A stretch of DNA of 64,000 bases, taken from Mesorhizobium loti CJ3sym (GTDB lineage Bacteria; Pseudomonadota; Alphaproteobacteria; Rhizobiales; Rhizobiaceae). The stretch covers positions 95,380-159,379 of the forward strand of contig NZ_AXAL01000019.1 of assembly GCF_000472785.1 (NCBI RefSeq), read 5' to 3'. The position numbers and the translations under genes were made by a program. Below the pieces are notes generated by a model, which searched no databases, was not told the DNA's origin, and worked only from the letters and a program-made list of their open reading frames with translations. Shown piece by piece: positions 18,013 to 27,243 of this stretch. Within the stretch, counting starts at the first letter, position 1. Each line of letters starts with the position of its first letter.

Positions 18013-18086
18013 TCGGGGGCTATCTCGAATAGAATAAAAAAAAGCGATTTGCGGGCCGTCTGACCTCCAGTCCGGCCCGCCGGCTC

Positions 18087-18115
18087 AGCCCGTTCCGCAA
18101 GGAGCGGGCTTTTTC
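18087..18115 (+). terminator. Rho-independent terminator after nlpD-like gene
   Basis: Stem AGCCCG / CGGGCT extended by TCC/GGA around a GCAA loop, followed by TTTTTC. It sits between convergent genes and may stop transcription mainly from the left. Confidence 0.85.
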
Positions 18116-18189
18116 AGTTTGTCACCGAAGTCATTGGTCCGTCCAAGGCGTAGTCCCAGGAAAGAGGACCACGCCTGGGTGGCAGTGCG

Positions 18190-19065
18190 TCAATCCTTAA
18201 GCGGCTTGCCGAGCCGGCCGGCCAGATCCTGGGTGAACTGCCAGGCGACACGGCCTGAACGGCTGCCGCGGGTCGTCGCCCATTCCAGTGCCTCTGCGCG
18301 CAGCTGCTCTGGATCGATGTCGAGGCCGTGATGGCTGGCATAGCCGTTGATCATCTCGAGATATTCGTCCTGCGAGCATTTGTGGAAGCCGAGCCAGAGT
18401 CCGAAACGATCCGACAGCGAGACCTTTTCCTCAACCGCTTCGGACGGGTTGATAGCGGTCGAGCGCTCATTGTCGATCATGTCGCGCGGCAACAGATGGC
18501 GGCGGTTCGAAGTGGCGTAGAAGATGACGTTGGCGGGGCGGCCTTCGACGCCGCCTTCGAGTGCCGCTTTCAGCGATTTGTAGGACGTGTCGTCATGATC
18601 GAAAGACAGATCGTCGCAAAACAGGATGAAGCGGAAGGGAGCCGCCTTCAGCAGACCCATCAGTTTCGGCAGTGTGTCGATGTCTTCGCGGTGGATCTCG
18701 ATCAGTTTCAGCGGCTTGTCTGATTTGGCCTTGGCGTTGATCTCGGCATGCACGGCCTTGACCAGCGACGATTTGCCCATGCCGCGCGCGCCCCACAACA
18801 GCACGTTGTTGGCCGGATGGCCGGCAGCAAACCGCTCGGTGTTGTCGACGAGGATGTCGCGGACGCGGTCGACGCCGCGGATCAGGCCGATGTCGACCCG
18901 GTTGACCTTGCGCACCGGCTCCAGATAGCCGGGATCCGCCTGCCAGACGAAGCAGTCGGCCTCGGTGAGGCTGGTTTCAGGCACCGCCGGCGGGGCGAGG
19001 CGGCTAACCGCCTCGATCAGGCGGTCAAGTTTCTTGTTGAGGGCGTCGATGGTGCTGTCGGTCAT
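18190..19065 (-). CDS. DUF815-type AAA+ ATPase
   Basis: A 291-residue P-loop ATPase of the DUF815 family; biochemical role unknown. Walker A is WGARGMGKSS (91-100) and Walker B FILFCDDLSF (146-155). A short coiled N-terminus (TIDALNKKLDRLIEAVSRL) precedes the ATPase core. A DRFGLWLGFHKC segment near 220 and SGRVAWQF near 270 are typical of the family. The frame is open upstream to 19197, but ATG 19065 (MTDSTID) matches the conserved N-terminus. It is divergent from yajC. Confidence 0.87.
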   Translation of the reverse strand: MTDSTIDALNKKLDRLIEAVSRLAPPAVPETSLTEADCFVWQADPGYLEPVRKVNRVDIGLIRGVDRVRDILVDNTERFAAGHPANNVLLWGARGMGKSSLVKAVHAEINAKAKSDKPLKLIEIHREDIDTLPKLMGLLKAAPFRFILFCDDLSFDHDDTSYKSLKAALEGGVEGRPANVIFYATSNRRHLLPRDMIDNERSTAINPSEAVEEKVSLSDRFGLWLGFHKCSQDEYLEMINGYASHHGLDIDPEQLRAEALEWATTRGSRSGRVAWQFTQDLAGRLGKPLKD

Positions 19066-19336
19066 TTCAGGTCTTTTGGTTCGTTTCCTGGGGTGGGCAA
19101 GTGGGACTCGTTCGAATCCGTCGGGTTCGAAACCGGTTCCAACCTTTTGTTCGAGCGTGATCTTTTCGGAAAACCGGCTCGCGCTTTTCGCGATCATGCT
19201 CTAACACGGCTCAACAGGCCGGAAAAGCAGCCGATTTGCCCGGCCGCGCAGTTGCATTGAGAACTTTACCGACTATATTCCGGCCAAATTTCAAGGGGGC
19301 CCCTCGCGGCCGTTTTCAAGATTCAGGAGTACCTCA

Positions 19337-19648
19337 ATGCCCGGCGCCTCTCCCGATATGTTCATCAGCATTTTGCCGTTTGTCCTGATTTTTGTGATCA
19401 TGTATTTTCTGATCATCCGCCCGCAGCGCACGCAGCTGAAGAAGCGCGGCGAGATGCTGGCGGCGGTCCGTCGCGGCGACACGGTCGTCACCGGCGGCGG
19501 TTTCGTCGGCAAGGTGACCAAGGTGATCGACGACAATGAGCTCGAGATCGACCTCGGCGGTGGCACCAAGGTGACGGCGTTGCGCTCGACAATCGCCGAT
19601 GTGCGCGTCAAGGGCGAACCGGTCGCCAACCAGAACGCCAAGAAATAA
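19337..19648 (+). CDS. yajC: Sec translocon accessory protein YajC
   Basis: Small single-pass inner-membrane protein that associates with SecDF. The 103-residue product has an N-terminal membrane helix (about 9-27) directly followed by the family motif IIRPQRTQLKKR and a DUF-type beta barrel domain (GDTVVTGGGFVGKVTKV). GGAG lies about 8 bp upstream of the ATG. secDF follows after 51 bp. Confidence 0.95.
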   Translation: MPGASPDMFISILPFVLIFVIMYFLIIRPQRTQLKKRGEMLAAVRRGDTVVTGGGFVGKVTKVIDDNELEIDLGGGTKVTALRSTIADVRVKGEPVANQNAKK

Positions 19649-19699
19649 CCTAATTCCAGGCGGAGCGATCCGCGGACACGCTCTGACGGACGACGCCAT

Positions 19700-22249
19700 A
19701 TGCTGTATTTTTCGCGCTTCAAGATGATCCTGATCTGGGTGGCCGTGGCCATCACAGTGATCCTCGCCGCGCCCAATCTGTTCCCCGCCAGCGTGCTGAC
19801 GCAACTCCCCAGCTGGGTGCCGAAGCGGCAGATGACGCTTGGTCTCGACCTCCAGGGCGGTTCGCACATCCTGCTGGAGATGAACCAGAACGATCTGATC
19901 AAGGATCGGCTCGAGACGACGCGCGATGAAATCCGCACGCTGCTGCGCGACGCCAAGATCGGCTACACCGGACTGGGCGGCACGGGGCGGAGCTTGCAGG
20001 TCCGTATCACGGATCCGGCCCAACTCGATGCCGCCAAGACGGCGTTGAAGACCTTGACCGATCCTGTTGCTGCCGGCCTGTTCACTGGCGGCTCGGTCCA
20101 GGAAATGTCACTGGACGAGTCCGAGCCGGGCCTGCTCAAGTTCACCGTCACCGATGCCGGTATCAAATACCGCACATCGACCGCTTTGGCGCAGTCGATT
20201 GAAGTCGTCGAGCGCCGTGTCAACGAACTGGGCACCACCGAGCCCATTGTGCAGCGGCAAGGCGACGACCGTATCCTTGTCCAGGTGCCCGGCCTGCAGG
20301 ATCCGCAGCGGCTGAAGGAGATCCTTGGCCAGACTGCAAAGCTGACCTTCCAGATGGTCGACCAGTCGATGCCGGTGCAGGACGCGATGAAGGGGCGCCC
20401 GCCCGCCGGTTCGTCGGTGCTGTATTCCCAGGACGATCCGCCGGTTCCGTACCTGATCGAAAACCGCGTCATCGTTTCGGGTGAAAACCTCGTCGACGCG
20501 CAAGCAACGTACAATTCGCAAAACAACGAGCCGGTGGTTTCATTCCGCTTTGATTCCAAGGGTGCCGCGCGCTTTGGCCAGGCGACCTCGCAGAATGTCG
20601 GCAAGCTGTTCGCCATCATCCTCGACAACCAGGTGATTTCGGCACCGCAGATCCGTGAACCGATCCTCGGCGGCACCGGCCAGATATCAGGCAATTTCAC
20701 TGCCCAGAGCGCCAACGATCTCGCCGTGCTTTTGCGCGCTGGTGCACTGCCGGCGACACTGACGGTGATCGAGGAACGCACCGTGGGTCCGGGCCTCGGC
20801 CAGGATTCGATCCATGCCGGCAAGGTCGCGGGCATCATCGGCTCGGTTCTCGTCGTTGCCTTCATGTTCGTCGCCTACGGCTTCCTTGGCTTCCTCGCCA
20901 ACATCGCGCTGGCGGTGCACGTGGCGATGATCGTCGGCGTGTTGTCCCTGCTTGGCGCGACGCTGACCTTGCCCGGCATCGCCGGTATCGTGCTGACCAT
21001 CGGCATGGCGGTCGATTCCAACGTGCTGATCTACGAACGCATCCGTGAGGAACGACGTGCCGGCCGCTCCGTGATCCAGGCGATCGACACCGGCTTCACC
21101 AAGGCGCTGGCGACCATCGTCGATTCCAACGTCACTTCGCTGATCGCCACCGTGGTGCTGTTCTACCTCGGCACCGGACCGGTGAAGGGCTTTGCCATCA
21201 CCTACGCCATCGGCATTCTGACCACGGTCTTCACCGCTTTCACCTTCACGCGTTTGCTGGTCTCAATCTGGCTGCGGCGCGCGCGTCCGAAGGAATTGCC
21301 GCGCGCACCGGTGACTTTCGTTCCGCCCGGCACGAAAATTCCGTTCATGGGCATCCGGCGGTGGACGTTCGCGCTGTCGAGCGGATTGTCGATACTGTCC
21401 GTGGTGCTGTTCATGAGCGTCGGCATCAATTACGGCATCGATTTCAAGGGCGGTTCGCTGATCGAGGTGCAGGCCAAGACAGGCAATGCCGACCTTGGCA
21501 ACATCCGCAACCGATTGACGGAACTCAACATCGGCGAAGTGCAGGTGCAGCAGTTCGGCGCACCGAACGACGTGTTGATCCGCGTCGGCACGCAAGACGC
21601 CGGCGAAAATGCCGAGCAGACCGTGATCGACAAAGTGCGCGGCGAGTTGCAGGACCAGTATGATTTCCGCCGCGTCGAAGTGGTGGGTCCGACGGTTTCC
21701 GGCGAACTTGCCAAGCAAGGCACCATCGCCATGATCGTCGCGCTGATCGGCATTCTGGTCTATGTCTGGTTCCGTTTCGAATGGCAGTTCGCGGTCGGCG
21801 CCATCATCGCGACGGTGCACGATGTGGTCATGACGCTCGGCTTCTTCGTTATCTCAGGGCTCGAATTCAACCAGTCGTCGCTGGCGGCAATCCTGACCAT
21901 CATCGGCTACTCGCTGAACGATACGATCGTGGTCTATGACCGCGTTCGAGAGGATTTGCGAAAATACAAGCGAATGCCGCTGCCGCAGCTGTTGAACAAC
22001 GCCATCAACGAGACGCTGTCGAGAACGACGTTGACTTCCGTGACGACCAGCTTGGCGCTGTTGGCGCTGGTGCTGTTCGGCGGCGAGGTGATCCGCTCCT
22101 TCACGCTGGCGATGCTGTTCGGCGTTGTCTTCGGCACCTATTCGTCGATCTTCATCGCCGCACCACTGCTGATCCTGTTCAAGCTGCGGCCGCAGGCCAC
22201 GGCCGACGAGGAGAAGCCGGTCGGCGGCGGCAAGGCGGTCGCGACCTGA
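19700..22249 (+). CDS. secDF: Protein translocase subunit SecDF (fused)
   Basis: RND-type proton-driven accessory of the Sec translocon that helps release proteins on the periplasmic side. The 849-residue product is a natural SecD-SecF fusion: the SecD half carries LGLDLQGGSHILLEM near residue 51, the P1 region and six membrane helices ending near 510; the SecF half starts near 545 (FMGIRRWTFALSSGLSI) with GINYGIDFKGGSLIEV. The D-and-G-rich IGMAVDSNVLIYERIREE and YSLNDTIVVYDRVRE motifs of TM4 in each half are intact. The fusion is normal in rhizobia. Confidence 0.96.
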   Translation: MLYFSRFKMILIWVAVAITVILAAPNLFPASVLTQLPSWVPKRQMTLGLDLQGGSHILLEMNQNDLIKDRLETTRDEIRTLLRDAKIGYTGLGGTGRSLQVRITDPAQLDAAKTALKTLTDPVAAGLFTGGSVQEMSLDESEPGLLKFTVTDAGIKYRTSTALAQSIEVVERRVNELGTTEPIVQRQGDDRILVQVPGLQDPQRLKEILGQTAKLTFQMVDQSMPVQDAMKGRPPAGSSVLYSQDDPPVPYLIENRVIVSGENLVDAQATYNSQNNEPVVSFRFDSKGAARFGQATSQNVGKLFAIILDNQVISAPQIREPILGGTGQISGNFTAQSANDLAVLLRAGALPATLTVIEERTVGPGLGQDSIHAGKVAGIIGSVLVVAFMFVAYGFLGFLANIALAVHVAMIVGVLSLLGATLTLPGIAGIVLTIGMAVDSNVLIYERIREERRAGRSVIQAIDTGFTKALATIVDSNVTSLIATVVLFYLGTGPVKGFAITYAIGILTTVFTAFTFTRLLVSIWLRRARPKELPRAPVTFVPPGTKIPFMGIRRWTFALSSGLSILSVVLFMSVGINYGIDFKGGSLIEVQAKTGNADLGNIRNRLTELNIGEVQVQQFGAPNDVLIRVGTQDAGENAEQTVIDKVRGELQDQYDFRRVEVVGPTVSGELAKQGTIAMIVALIGILVYVWFRFEWQFAVGAIIATVHDVVMTLGFFVISGLEFNQSSLAAILTIIGYSLNDTIVVYDRVREDLRKYKRMPLPQLLNNAINETLSRTTLTSVTTSLALLALVLFGGEVIRSFTLAMLFGVVFGTYSSIFIAAPLLILFKLRPQATADEEKPVGGGKAVAT

Positions 22250-22274
22250 CGGGTGGCGCCAAAGGGGTGACAAA

Positions 22275-22670
22275 GTGCTGACCGGCAAAGGCATCGTCAT
22301 CCGCGAAGCGCATTTCCCTGGCCGTGCGCCGATTGAGGCCTACGGCAATGGCGGCTTCCGCTTTGCCGACATGTCGCATCGCGGATCGCTCCTGTGCCTG
22401 CCCTCCGGCATTCATGGCTGGGAGCCGGTAGATCCGCTGGTGCTGACGGTGGCGGATTTCGACAGGCTGCTGGCCGAGGCCGACAAGGTGGAGATCCTGC
22501 TTGTCGGCATGGGCAAGGATTTGCGGCCGTTGCCGGTGGCGCTGCGGGCCGCGTTGAAGGGTGCAGGCATAGCCTCAGACCCGATGTCGACCGGGGCCGC
22601 GGTGCGCACCTACAATGTCCTTCTGGCGGAAGACCGCGCCGTGGCTGCCGCGCTCATCGCCGTCGATTGA
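22275..22670 (+). CDS. Mth938-domain protein (NDUFAF3-type)
   Basis: A 131-residue protein of the Mth938/DUF498 fold. The eukaryotic relative NDUFAF3 is a mitochondrial complex I assembly factor. Recognisable segments are the RFADMSHRGSLLCLPSGIHGW strand region (about 34-54) and LLVGMGKDLRPLPVALRAALKGAGI. The start appears to be GTG at 22275, 25 bp after secDF. The next gene, one base away, is a homologue of another complex I assembly factor, NDUFAF6, so a role in membrane-complex assembly is a reasonable inference. Confidence 0.82.
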   Translation: MLTGKGIVIREAHFPGRAPIEAYGNGGFRFADMSHRGSLLCLPSGIHGWEPVDPLVLTVADFDRLLAEADKVEILLVGMGKDLRPLPVALRAALKGAGIASDPMSTGAAVRTYNVLLAEDRAVAAALIAVD

Positions 22671-22671
22671 T

Positions 22672-23523
22672 ATGGCGCAGAATGCTGAAATCGTCATGGA
22701 TGCGGTGCGCGCCGCCGACCATGACCGCTATGTCACGGCGCTCTATGCGCCGGCCGACAAGCGCGATGCGCTGTTTTCGCTTTATGCTTTCAATGCCGAA
22801 ATCGCGGGCATTCGCGACCGCATCCATGAAGCGTTGCCGGGCGAGGTGCGGCTGCAATGGTGGCGCGACCTCATCGCCGCCGACAATGATGACGCAGGCA
22901 TTGGCCATCCCGTCGCCGATGCGCTGAAGGTGACAATTTCCGCCCATCGCCTGCCAAAGCTGGCCTTCGACAACATGCTCGAAGCCCGCATCTTCGATCT
23001 CTACGACGATCCGATGCCGTCGCGCACCGATCTGGAAGGCTATTGCGGCGAGACGGCGGCAGCACTTATCCAATTGGCGGCGATGGTGCTCGATCCCGTC
23101 GAGGCGCCGCGCTTTGCCGAACTGGCGGGCAGGGCGGGCTGTGCGCAGGCCATGACCGGCCTCTTGCTTCTGTTGCCGCTGCACCGCAGGCGCGGGCAGT
23201 GTTTTATCCCGGCCGACATCCTGGCGGCGGCTGGGTCGTCGCCGGAAGAGTTTGTTGCCGGAGATGGCGGGGCTGGGGCACAGCGCGCGGTGGCGGCGAT
23301 GATCGCGCTGGCGCGCGAACACCTTTCCGCCTTCGAGCGGGGTGCTGCAGGATTGCCGGCGTCGTTGCGTCCGGCATTCCTGCCGCTGGCCTTGTCGCAG
23401 GCCTATCTCGGCAAGATGGAAGGCTCGCGCCATTCGCCGCTCGACGGCCTCGTGCGGCTCTCTGCCTTGCGCCGGCATTGGCTGCTGTTGCGTCGCGCGA
23501 GCATGGGCTGGCCGGCGCTTTGA
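22672..23523 (+). CDS. Squalene/phytoene synthase-family protein (NDUFAF6-type)
   Basis: A 283-residue protein of the trans-isoprenyl diphosphate synthase fold. In true phytoene synthases the first Asp-rich motif is DxxxD; here the aligned stretch reads FNAEIAGIRDRI, so the catalytic acidic pair is not kept, and the second motif is YCGETAAALIQ. This matches the non-catalytic NDUFAF6 subfamily rather than a carotenoid or hopanoid enzyme. ATG 22672 is one base after the previous stop. The N-terminal RYVTALYAPADKRDALFSLYAF segment is characteristic of the group. Confidence 0.82.
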   Translation: MAQNAEIVMDAVRAADHDRYVTALYAPADKRDALFSLYAFNAEIAGIRDRIHEALPGEVRLQWWRDLIAADNDDAGIGHPVADALKVTISAHRLPKLAFDNMLEARIFDLYDDPMPSRTDLEGYCGETAAALIQLAAMVLDPVEAPRFAELAGRAGCAQAMTGLLLLLPLHRRRGQCFIPADILAAAGSSPEEFVAGDGGAGAQRAVAAMIALAREHLSAFERGAAGLPASLRPAFLPLALSQAYLGKMEGSRHSPLDGLVRLSALRRHWLLLRRASMGWPAL

Positions 23524-23606
23524 CGTAAACGTCAATCGTGCTAAGGAATCCCTCGAGCCGGAACTGTCGCCGAAGATGACAGGCCGTTCGGAGGAGATAC
23601 CCGTCC

Positions 23607-24041
23607 ATGAGCTTGCCTTTGCTGGTCGCGATCGTCGCCCTTGGCATTGCGCTGTCGGTCGCCGCGGTGCATTTCACCGGCGGCAGCAAGACGGCGACGC
23701 TGGCCGATCGCGATCAGGCTCTGAGCCGTTTCGCCGAGGATTACCCTGATGAGATGGCCGCGACAGTCCGCCTGACGGCAGACGCCAGGACGGCATTCCT
23801 GGACCTTGGACGAGGGCGTGTCGGCATCGTTCACAGCGTCGGCGACTGTTTCTTGACGCGTGTCGTCACTGCTGCGGACGTCTCAGCGTCCAATTCTGAC
23901 GAGACGAACACAATTCTGCTGCGGCTGGCGGACTTCAGCTGGAAGGGCGGCCGCTTCCGCTTCGCCAATGCCGGCGATGCGCAGGCCTTGCTGAAGGCTC
24001 TTGAAGCACGCCACTCAGATGCCGCCAGGGAGGCCGCGTGA
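23607..24041 (+). CDS. Membrane-anchored hypothetical protein
   Basis: I do not recognise this 144-residue protein. It has an N-terminal hydrophobic segment (LPLLVAIVALGIALSVAAVHF, residues 3-23) that is either a signal anchor or a membrane helix, then a compact alpha/beta domain with one cysteine (Cys82) and no obvious catalytic motif. GGAGGAGAT lies just upstream of its ATG. Its stop overlaps the start of the sterol-desaturase-type gene, so the two are probably co-translated and may work together at the membrane. Confidence 0.75.
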   Translation: MSLPLLVAIVALGIALSVAAVHFTGGSKTATLADRDQALSRFAEDYPDEMAATVRLTADARTAFLDLGRGRVGIVHSVGDCFLTRVVTAADVSASNSDETNTILLRLADFSWKGGRFRFANAGDAQALLKALEARHSDAAREAA

Positions 24042-24982
24042 TGGACAGCTATGATTTTCCGCAGGTCACCCAGCTGGCCATTCCGTTCTTCGTCGCAGCG
24101 ATCCTGATCGAGCTCTGGCTCGTGCGCACCGGCCGCGCCAGGGGCTCGTTCGAGACGCGCGACACGCTGACCAGCCTGATGATGGGCACCGGCAATGTCG
24201 TTGCGGGGCTGCTGCTCGGCGTCGTCTCCTACTGGGCACTGCTGTGGCTGTGGCAATTCCGTTTCTTCAATCTCGGGCTGTCGGTCTGGGTGTTCCTGGT
24301 CGCCTTCCTGCTCGATGATTTGCGATACTATGTCTATCACCGCATCGCGCACCGGGTGCGCTGGGTGTGGGCTGAGCACGTCAACCATCACTCCAGCCAG
24401 CACTACAATCTGTCGACGGCGCTGCGGCAAAGCTGGACCGGCCTGTTCACCTTCATGTTCGTGCTGCAGGCGCCGCTGGTGCTGCTCGGCTTCCATCCGG
24501 CGGTGATCGCCTTCACCTTCGGCTTCAATCTGGTCTGGCAGTTCTGGATCCACACCGAGACCATCGGCAAGATGTGGGGCTGGTTCGAATTCATCTTCAA
24601 CACGCCCTCGCACCACCGCGTCCACCACGCCACTAATCCGCGCTATCTCGACGCCAATTATGCCGGCACGCTGATCATCTGGGACCGCATGTTCGGCACC
24701 TTCGTCGAGGAGTTGGAAGAGGACCGGCCGCGCTACGGCATCGTCAAGAATCTCGGCACCTTCAACCCGCTGAAAGTGGCGTTCCACGAGTGGATTGGCA
24801 TGTTCAGGGATGCCTTTGCGCCGGGTCTTTCGCTCGGTGATCGCCTGAATTACCTGATCAAGCCGCCCGGTTGGAGCCATGACGGTTCGCGCGACACATC
24901 GGAGAGCCTGAAGGCGGCCTATGTCAGGCGAAATCCGGGTGAGGCGGGGAAGCCGGGGCTGCCGCTTGCACCGAGTGGGTAG
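24041..24982 (+). CDS. Sterol desaturase / fatty acid hydroxylase superfamily membrane protein
   Basis: Integral membrane di-iron enzyme of the FA_hydroxylase superfamily. All histidine clusters are present: HRIAH (about 100-104), HVNHH (113-117) and HHRVHH (191-196). Hydrophobic helices flank them. These enzymes hydroxylate or desaturate lipids; the rhizobial substrate is not known from sequence. ATG 24041 overlaps the previous stop by one base; a GTG three bases earlier is also in frame. About 313 residues, normal for the family. Confidence 0.87.
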   Translation: MDSYDFPQVTQLAIPFFVAAILIELWLVRTGRARGSFETRDTLTSLMMGTGNVVAGLLLGVVSYWALLWLWQFRFFNLGLSVWVFLVAFLLDDLRYYVYHRIAHRVRWVWAEHVNHHSSQHYNLSTALRQSWTGLFTFMFVLQAPLVLLGFHPAVIAFTFGFNLVWQFWIHTETIGKMWGWFEFIFNTPSHHRVHHATNPRYLDANYAGTLIIWDRMFGTFVEELEEDRPRYGIVKNLGTFNPLKVAFHEWIGMFRDAFAPGLSLGDRLNYLIKPPGWSHDGSRDTSESLKAAYVRRNPGEAGKPGLPLAPSG

Positions 24983-25075
24983 GTGGTGGATTAAAGTAAA
25001 AGTCGATCTTTTTGCTGGTTTGACACGATGAAGTCAAAGTACTAAAATTTGCCGTCATATTTTATGGTGGTGATC

Positions 25076-27235
25076 ATGCTTCGTCTTGTAATCACTTGCC
25101 TGTTTTTATTGATATCGAATTTGGCTTACGCGACGCCAGCTATTGATTGGAGGGTGGAGCATCCATTCCGGTATTTCACCGAAACCACCGATTTCGACAT
25201 GCAGCGCGAGGCCATGGCCGAAGTCATGACGACGCATGGCGGCGCCTTCACGGCTACGGCGGTTTCCGATCTTGAGCGACTGCTCAACGATCCGCGCTGG
25301 CTTCGTGAATGGTACAAGCAGGACACAGGGCTTTATCCAAATCCAAACGGCTCGGGCCGGCCCGAGCGTGGCTGGGCCAATCCGATCAATCTTCGCCGCT
25401 CCACCTGCTGGGATAGTCGCGAACAGTGGCATTCGTCCTGCACCAGCGACAGCTTTGGAACAGCCCTTCGCACCGACTATGTGCGCCCGCAAGGCCATAC
25501 AGTGCTCTTCACGGTGACCGACGCGCCTTCGGGCATTTGCCGATGGGAGGCAGCGCGGCCGATCTTCATCGCTGGGCGCGGGCAGCTTTCGGCGACAGCG
25601 GAACAACCCTGCGCCGCGAACGTGAAAGCGCGCATTCCCTTCGAACCAGACATCCCCGAAGCGGCACGTGGTGTCGATGTCTCGGTAAATCTGCCCGACG
25701 GTACAAAGCTGTCACAACCCGCCATCTGGGTTCGCGACCGGCTCATTGCCGGCATAGGCGACAGTTTTTCGTCGGGGGAGGGCAATCCCGATACGCCGGT
25801 CGAGATCGATCCATTGTCGAAGCGAAAGCACCTCAACCTCTCTTTCGTCTACGACCCCGATACTCAGGCGATCAAATCCGTCCCGGCCTACTCGCTGCCT
25901 GTCCGCTTTCAGAATGTGCCGGCGGGCTGGCTCGACCGCAAATGTCATCGTTCGGCCTATAGCTACCATCTGCGCACGGCGCTGCAGGTCGCGCTTGCCG
26001 ATCCCAAGCACAGCGCGGTCACATTTCTGGGCTTCGCGTGCTCCGGCGCCGAAGTGACGGAAGGGCTGTTGTTTCCTTATGCCGGCGTTGAGACGGTCAA
26101 TAGCTCCTACTTTTCTCCAGGCGGCCGACAGCGTCGGGATTTGCCGCAGATCGACCGTTTGATGGTCGAGTTGTGCCGGGATGATCTTCTACGCACTCAG
26201 GCAACGCGCACTGTCAACTTTGATACGCCGCTGACCGATGAGCAGGGACGTACATTGCGCAGCGCCAAGCTCTTGGACTGCAAGCCCGGCCGGTTCTTGC
26301 GACCGATAGACATGTTGATCGTATCTATCGGCGGAAACGATGTCGGCTTTACACCACTGATCGTGGACGTTTTGACCAAGACGAGGCCGCCATACGCGAA
26401 CCTCAATACCAAGATCCGGGCAGAGGCGCTTGGTGCTTCGGTCATCCGGACTGTCGCGCGGGTGGCAAAGGCCCATGATGTTGCCACTGCGCGTCAGCGG
26501 GCGTTGGAGCTGCCCGCCCGCTTTGCCGCCCTGCGCAAAGCGCTGGCGCCGCTTCCGATCGCGACCAATGGTGGAATGCCCAACATCGTGCTGACCGCGT
26601 TCCCGAAGATAGAGTTCGACGAGAATGGAAGGCTCTGCGGCGAAGCCACTCCGCGTGCAAGGCTGGAAGGCTTCAACGCCGGTGGCGTGCTGTCGATCGA
26701 CGTGCCGACGCTGCGTCCGGTCAGCGATTTTGCCAACAATGTTCTCTACCCCGCAACACGCGATGCCGCTCGCGCCGGGAACTGGCATTTTGTCGATGCA
26801 CAGCGTGAGGTTTTCGCGAAGCACGGCATATGTGCGCAAAAGCGGCAGTCAGGAGGCGTTACAGCCGCCGAGAGTCTGATGCTGCCCTACTACTATCTCG
26901 ACGGGTCGGGACGGGAGACCTGGTTTGATTTCGAACCGTTTTCCGCCTATCGCGACACCGACTTCAAAGCATCCCGCGACACACGTGCATACGCGCCTCG
27001 CGAGCGCTGGTTCCGCACCATCAACGACATCTGTCTGTTCGTGCAATCCAAGGCCAGCGGCACGCCACCGCCGCCGTCGCAATGGGCCTTGCTCGATCTG
27101 ATCGAGGTTTGCTTGGGCGGCCCGTTCCATCCCACCGCGGAAGGCCATTCCCACATCGCCGACGCAGTGTTCGCGACGGCGAGCACGATGCTCAATCTAC
27201 CGCAGCCAACGGTCGCGGACGTGCGGCCGCATTGA
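25076..27235 (+). CDS. Secreted SGNH/GDSL-type hydrolase
   Basis: A 719-residue exported protein with a signal peptide (LRLVITCLFLLISNLAYA). SGNH blocks can be followed: GIGDSFSSGEG (nucleophile Ser in block I, about 227-237), SIGGNDVGF (block III, about 417-425) and PFHPTAEGHSHIAD (block V His, about 684-697). The active core is interrupted by long insertions, and an N-terminal ~200-residue region of unknown fold precedes it. It probably cleaves an ester in the periplasm or outside the cell. Alternative ATG at 25064. Convergent with trmFO, with only 8 bp between the stops. Confidence 0.83.
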   Translation: MLRLVITCLFLLISNLAYATPAIDWRVEHPFRYFTETTDFDMQREAMAEVMTTHGGAFTATAVSDLERLLNDPRWLREWYKQDTGLYPNPNGSGRPERGWANPINLRRSTCWDSREQWHSSCTSDSFGTALRTDYVRPQGHTVLFTVTDAPSGICRWEAARPIFIAGRGQLSATAEQPCAANVKARIPFEPDIPEAARGVDVSVNLPDGTKLSQPAIWVRDRLIAGIGDSFSSGEGNPDTPVEIDPLSKRKHLNLSFVYDPDTQAIKSVPAYSLPVRFQNVPAGWLDRKCHRSAYSYHLRTALQVALADPKHSAVTFLGFACSGAEVTEGLLFPYAGVETVNSSYFSPGGRQRRDLPQIDRLMVELCRDDLLRTQATRTVNFDTPLTDEQGRTLRSAKLLDCKPGRFLRPIDMLIVSIGGNDVGFTPLIVDVLTKTRPPYANLNTKIRAEALGASVIRTVARVAKAHDVATARQRALELPARFAALRKALAPLPIATNGGMPNIVLTAFPKIEFDENGRLCGEATPRARLEGFNAGGVLSIDVPTLRPVSDFANNVLYPATRDAARAGNWHFVDAQREVFAKHGICAQKRQSGGVTAAESLMLPYYYLDGSGRETWFDFEPFSAYRDTDFKASRDTRAYAPRERWFRTINDICLFVQSKASGTPPPPSQWALLDLIEVCLGGPFHPTAEGHSHIADAVFATASTMLNLPQPTVADVRPH

Positions 27236-27243
27236 GCTGGATT

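Noticed and set aside
22672..23523. Hopanoid or carotenoid synthase
   Set aside because: The Asp-rich catalytic motif is not kept and neighbouring genes are not isoprenoid genes; the NDUFAF6-type assignment fits better.
24041..24982. Part of a hopanoid or sterol pathway with the preceding synthase-fold gene
   Set aside because: The two are separated by an unrelated small gene and the synthase-fold protein appears non-catalytic, so linkage gives no pathway evidence.
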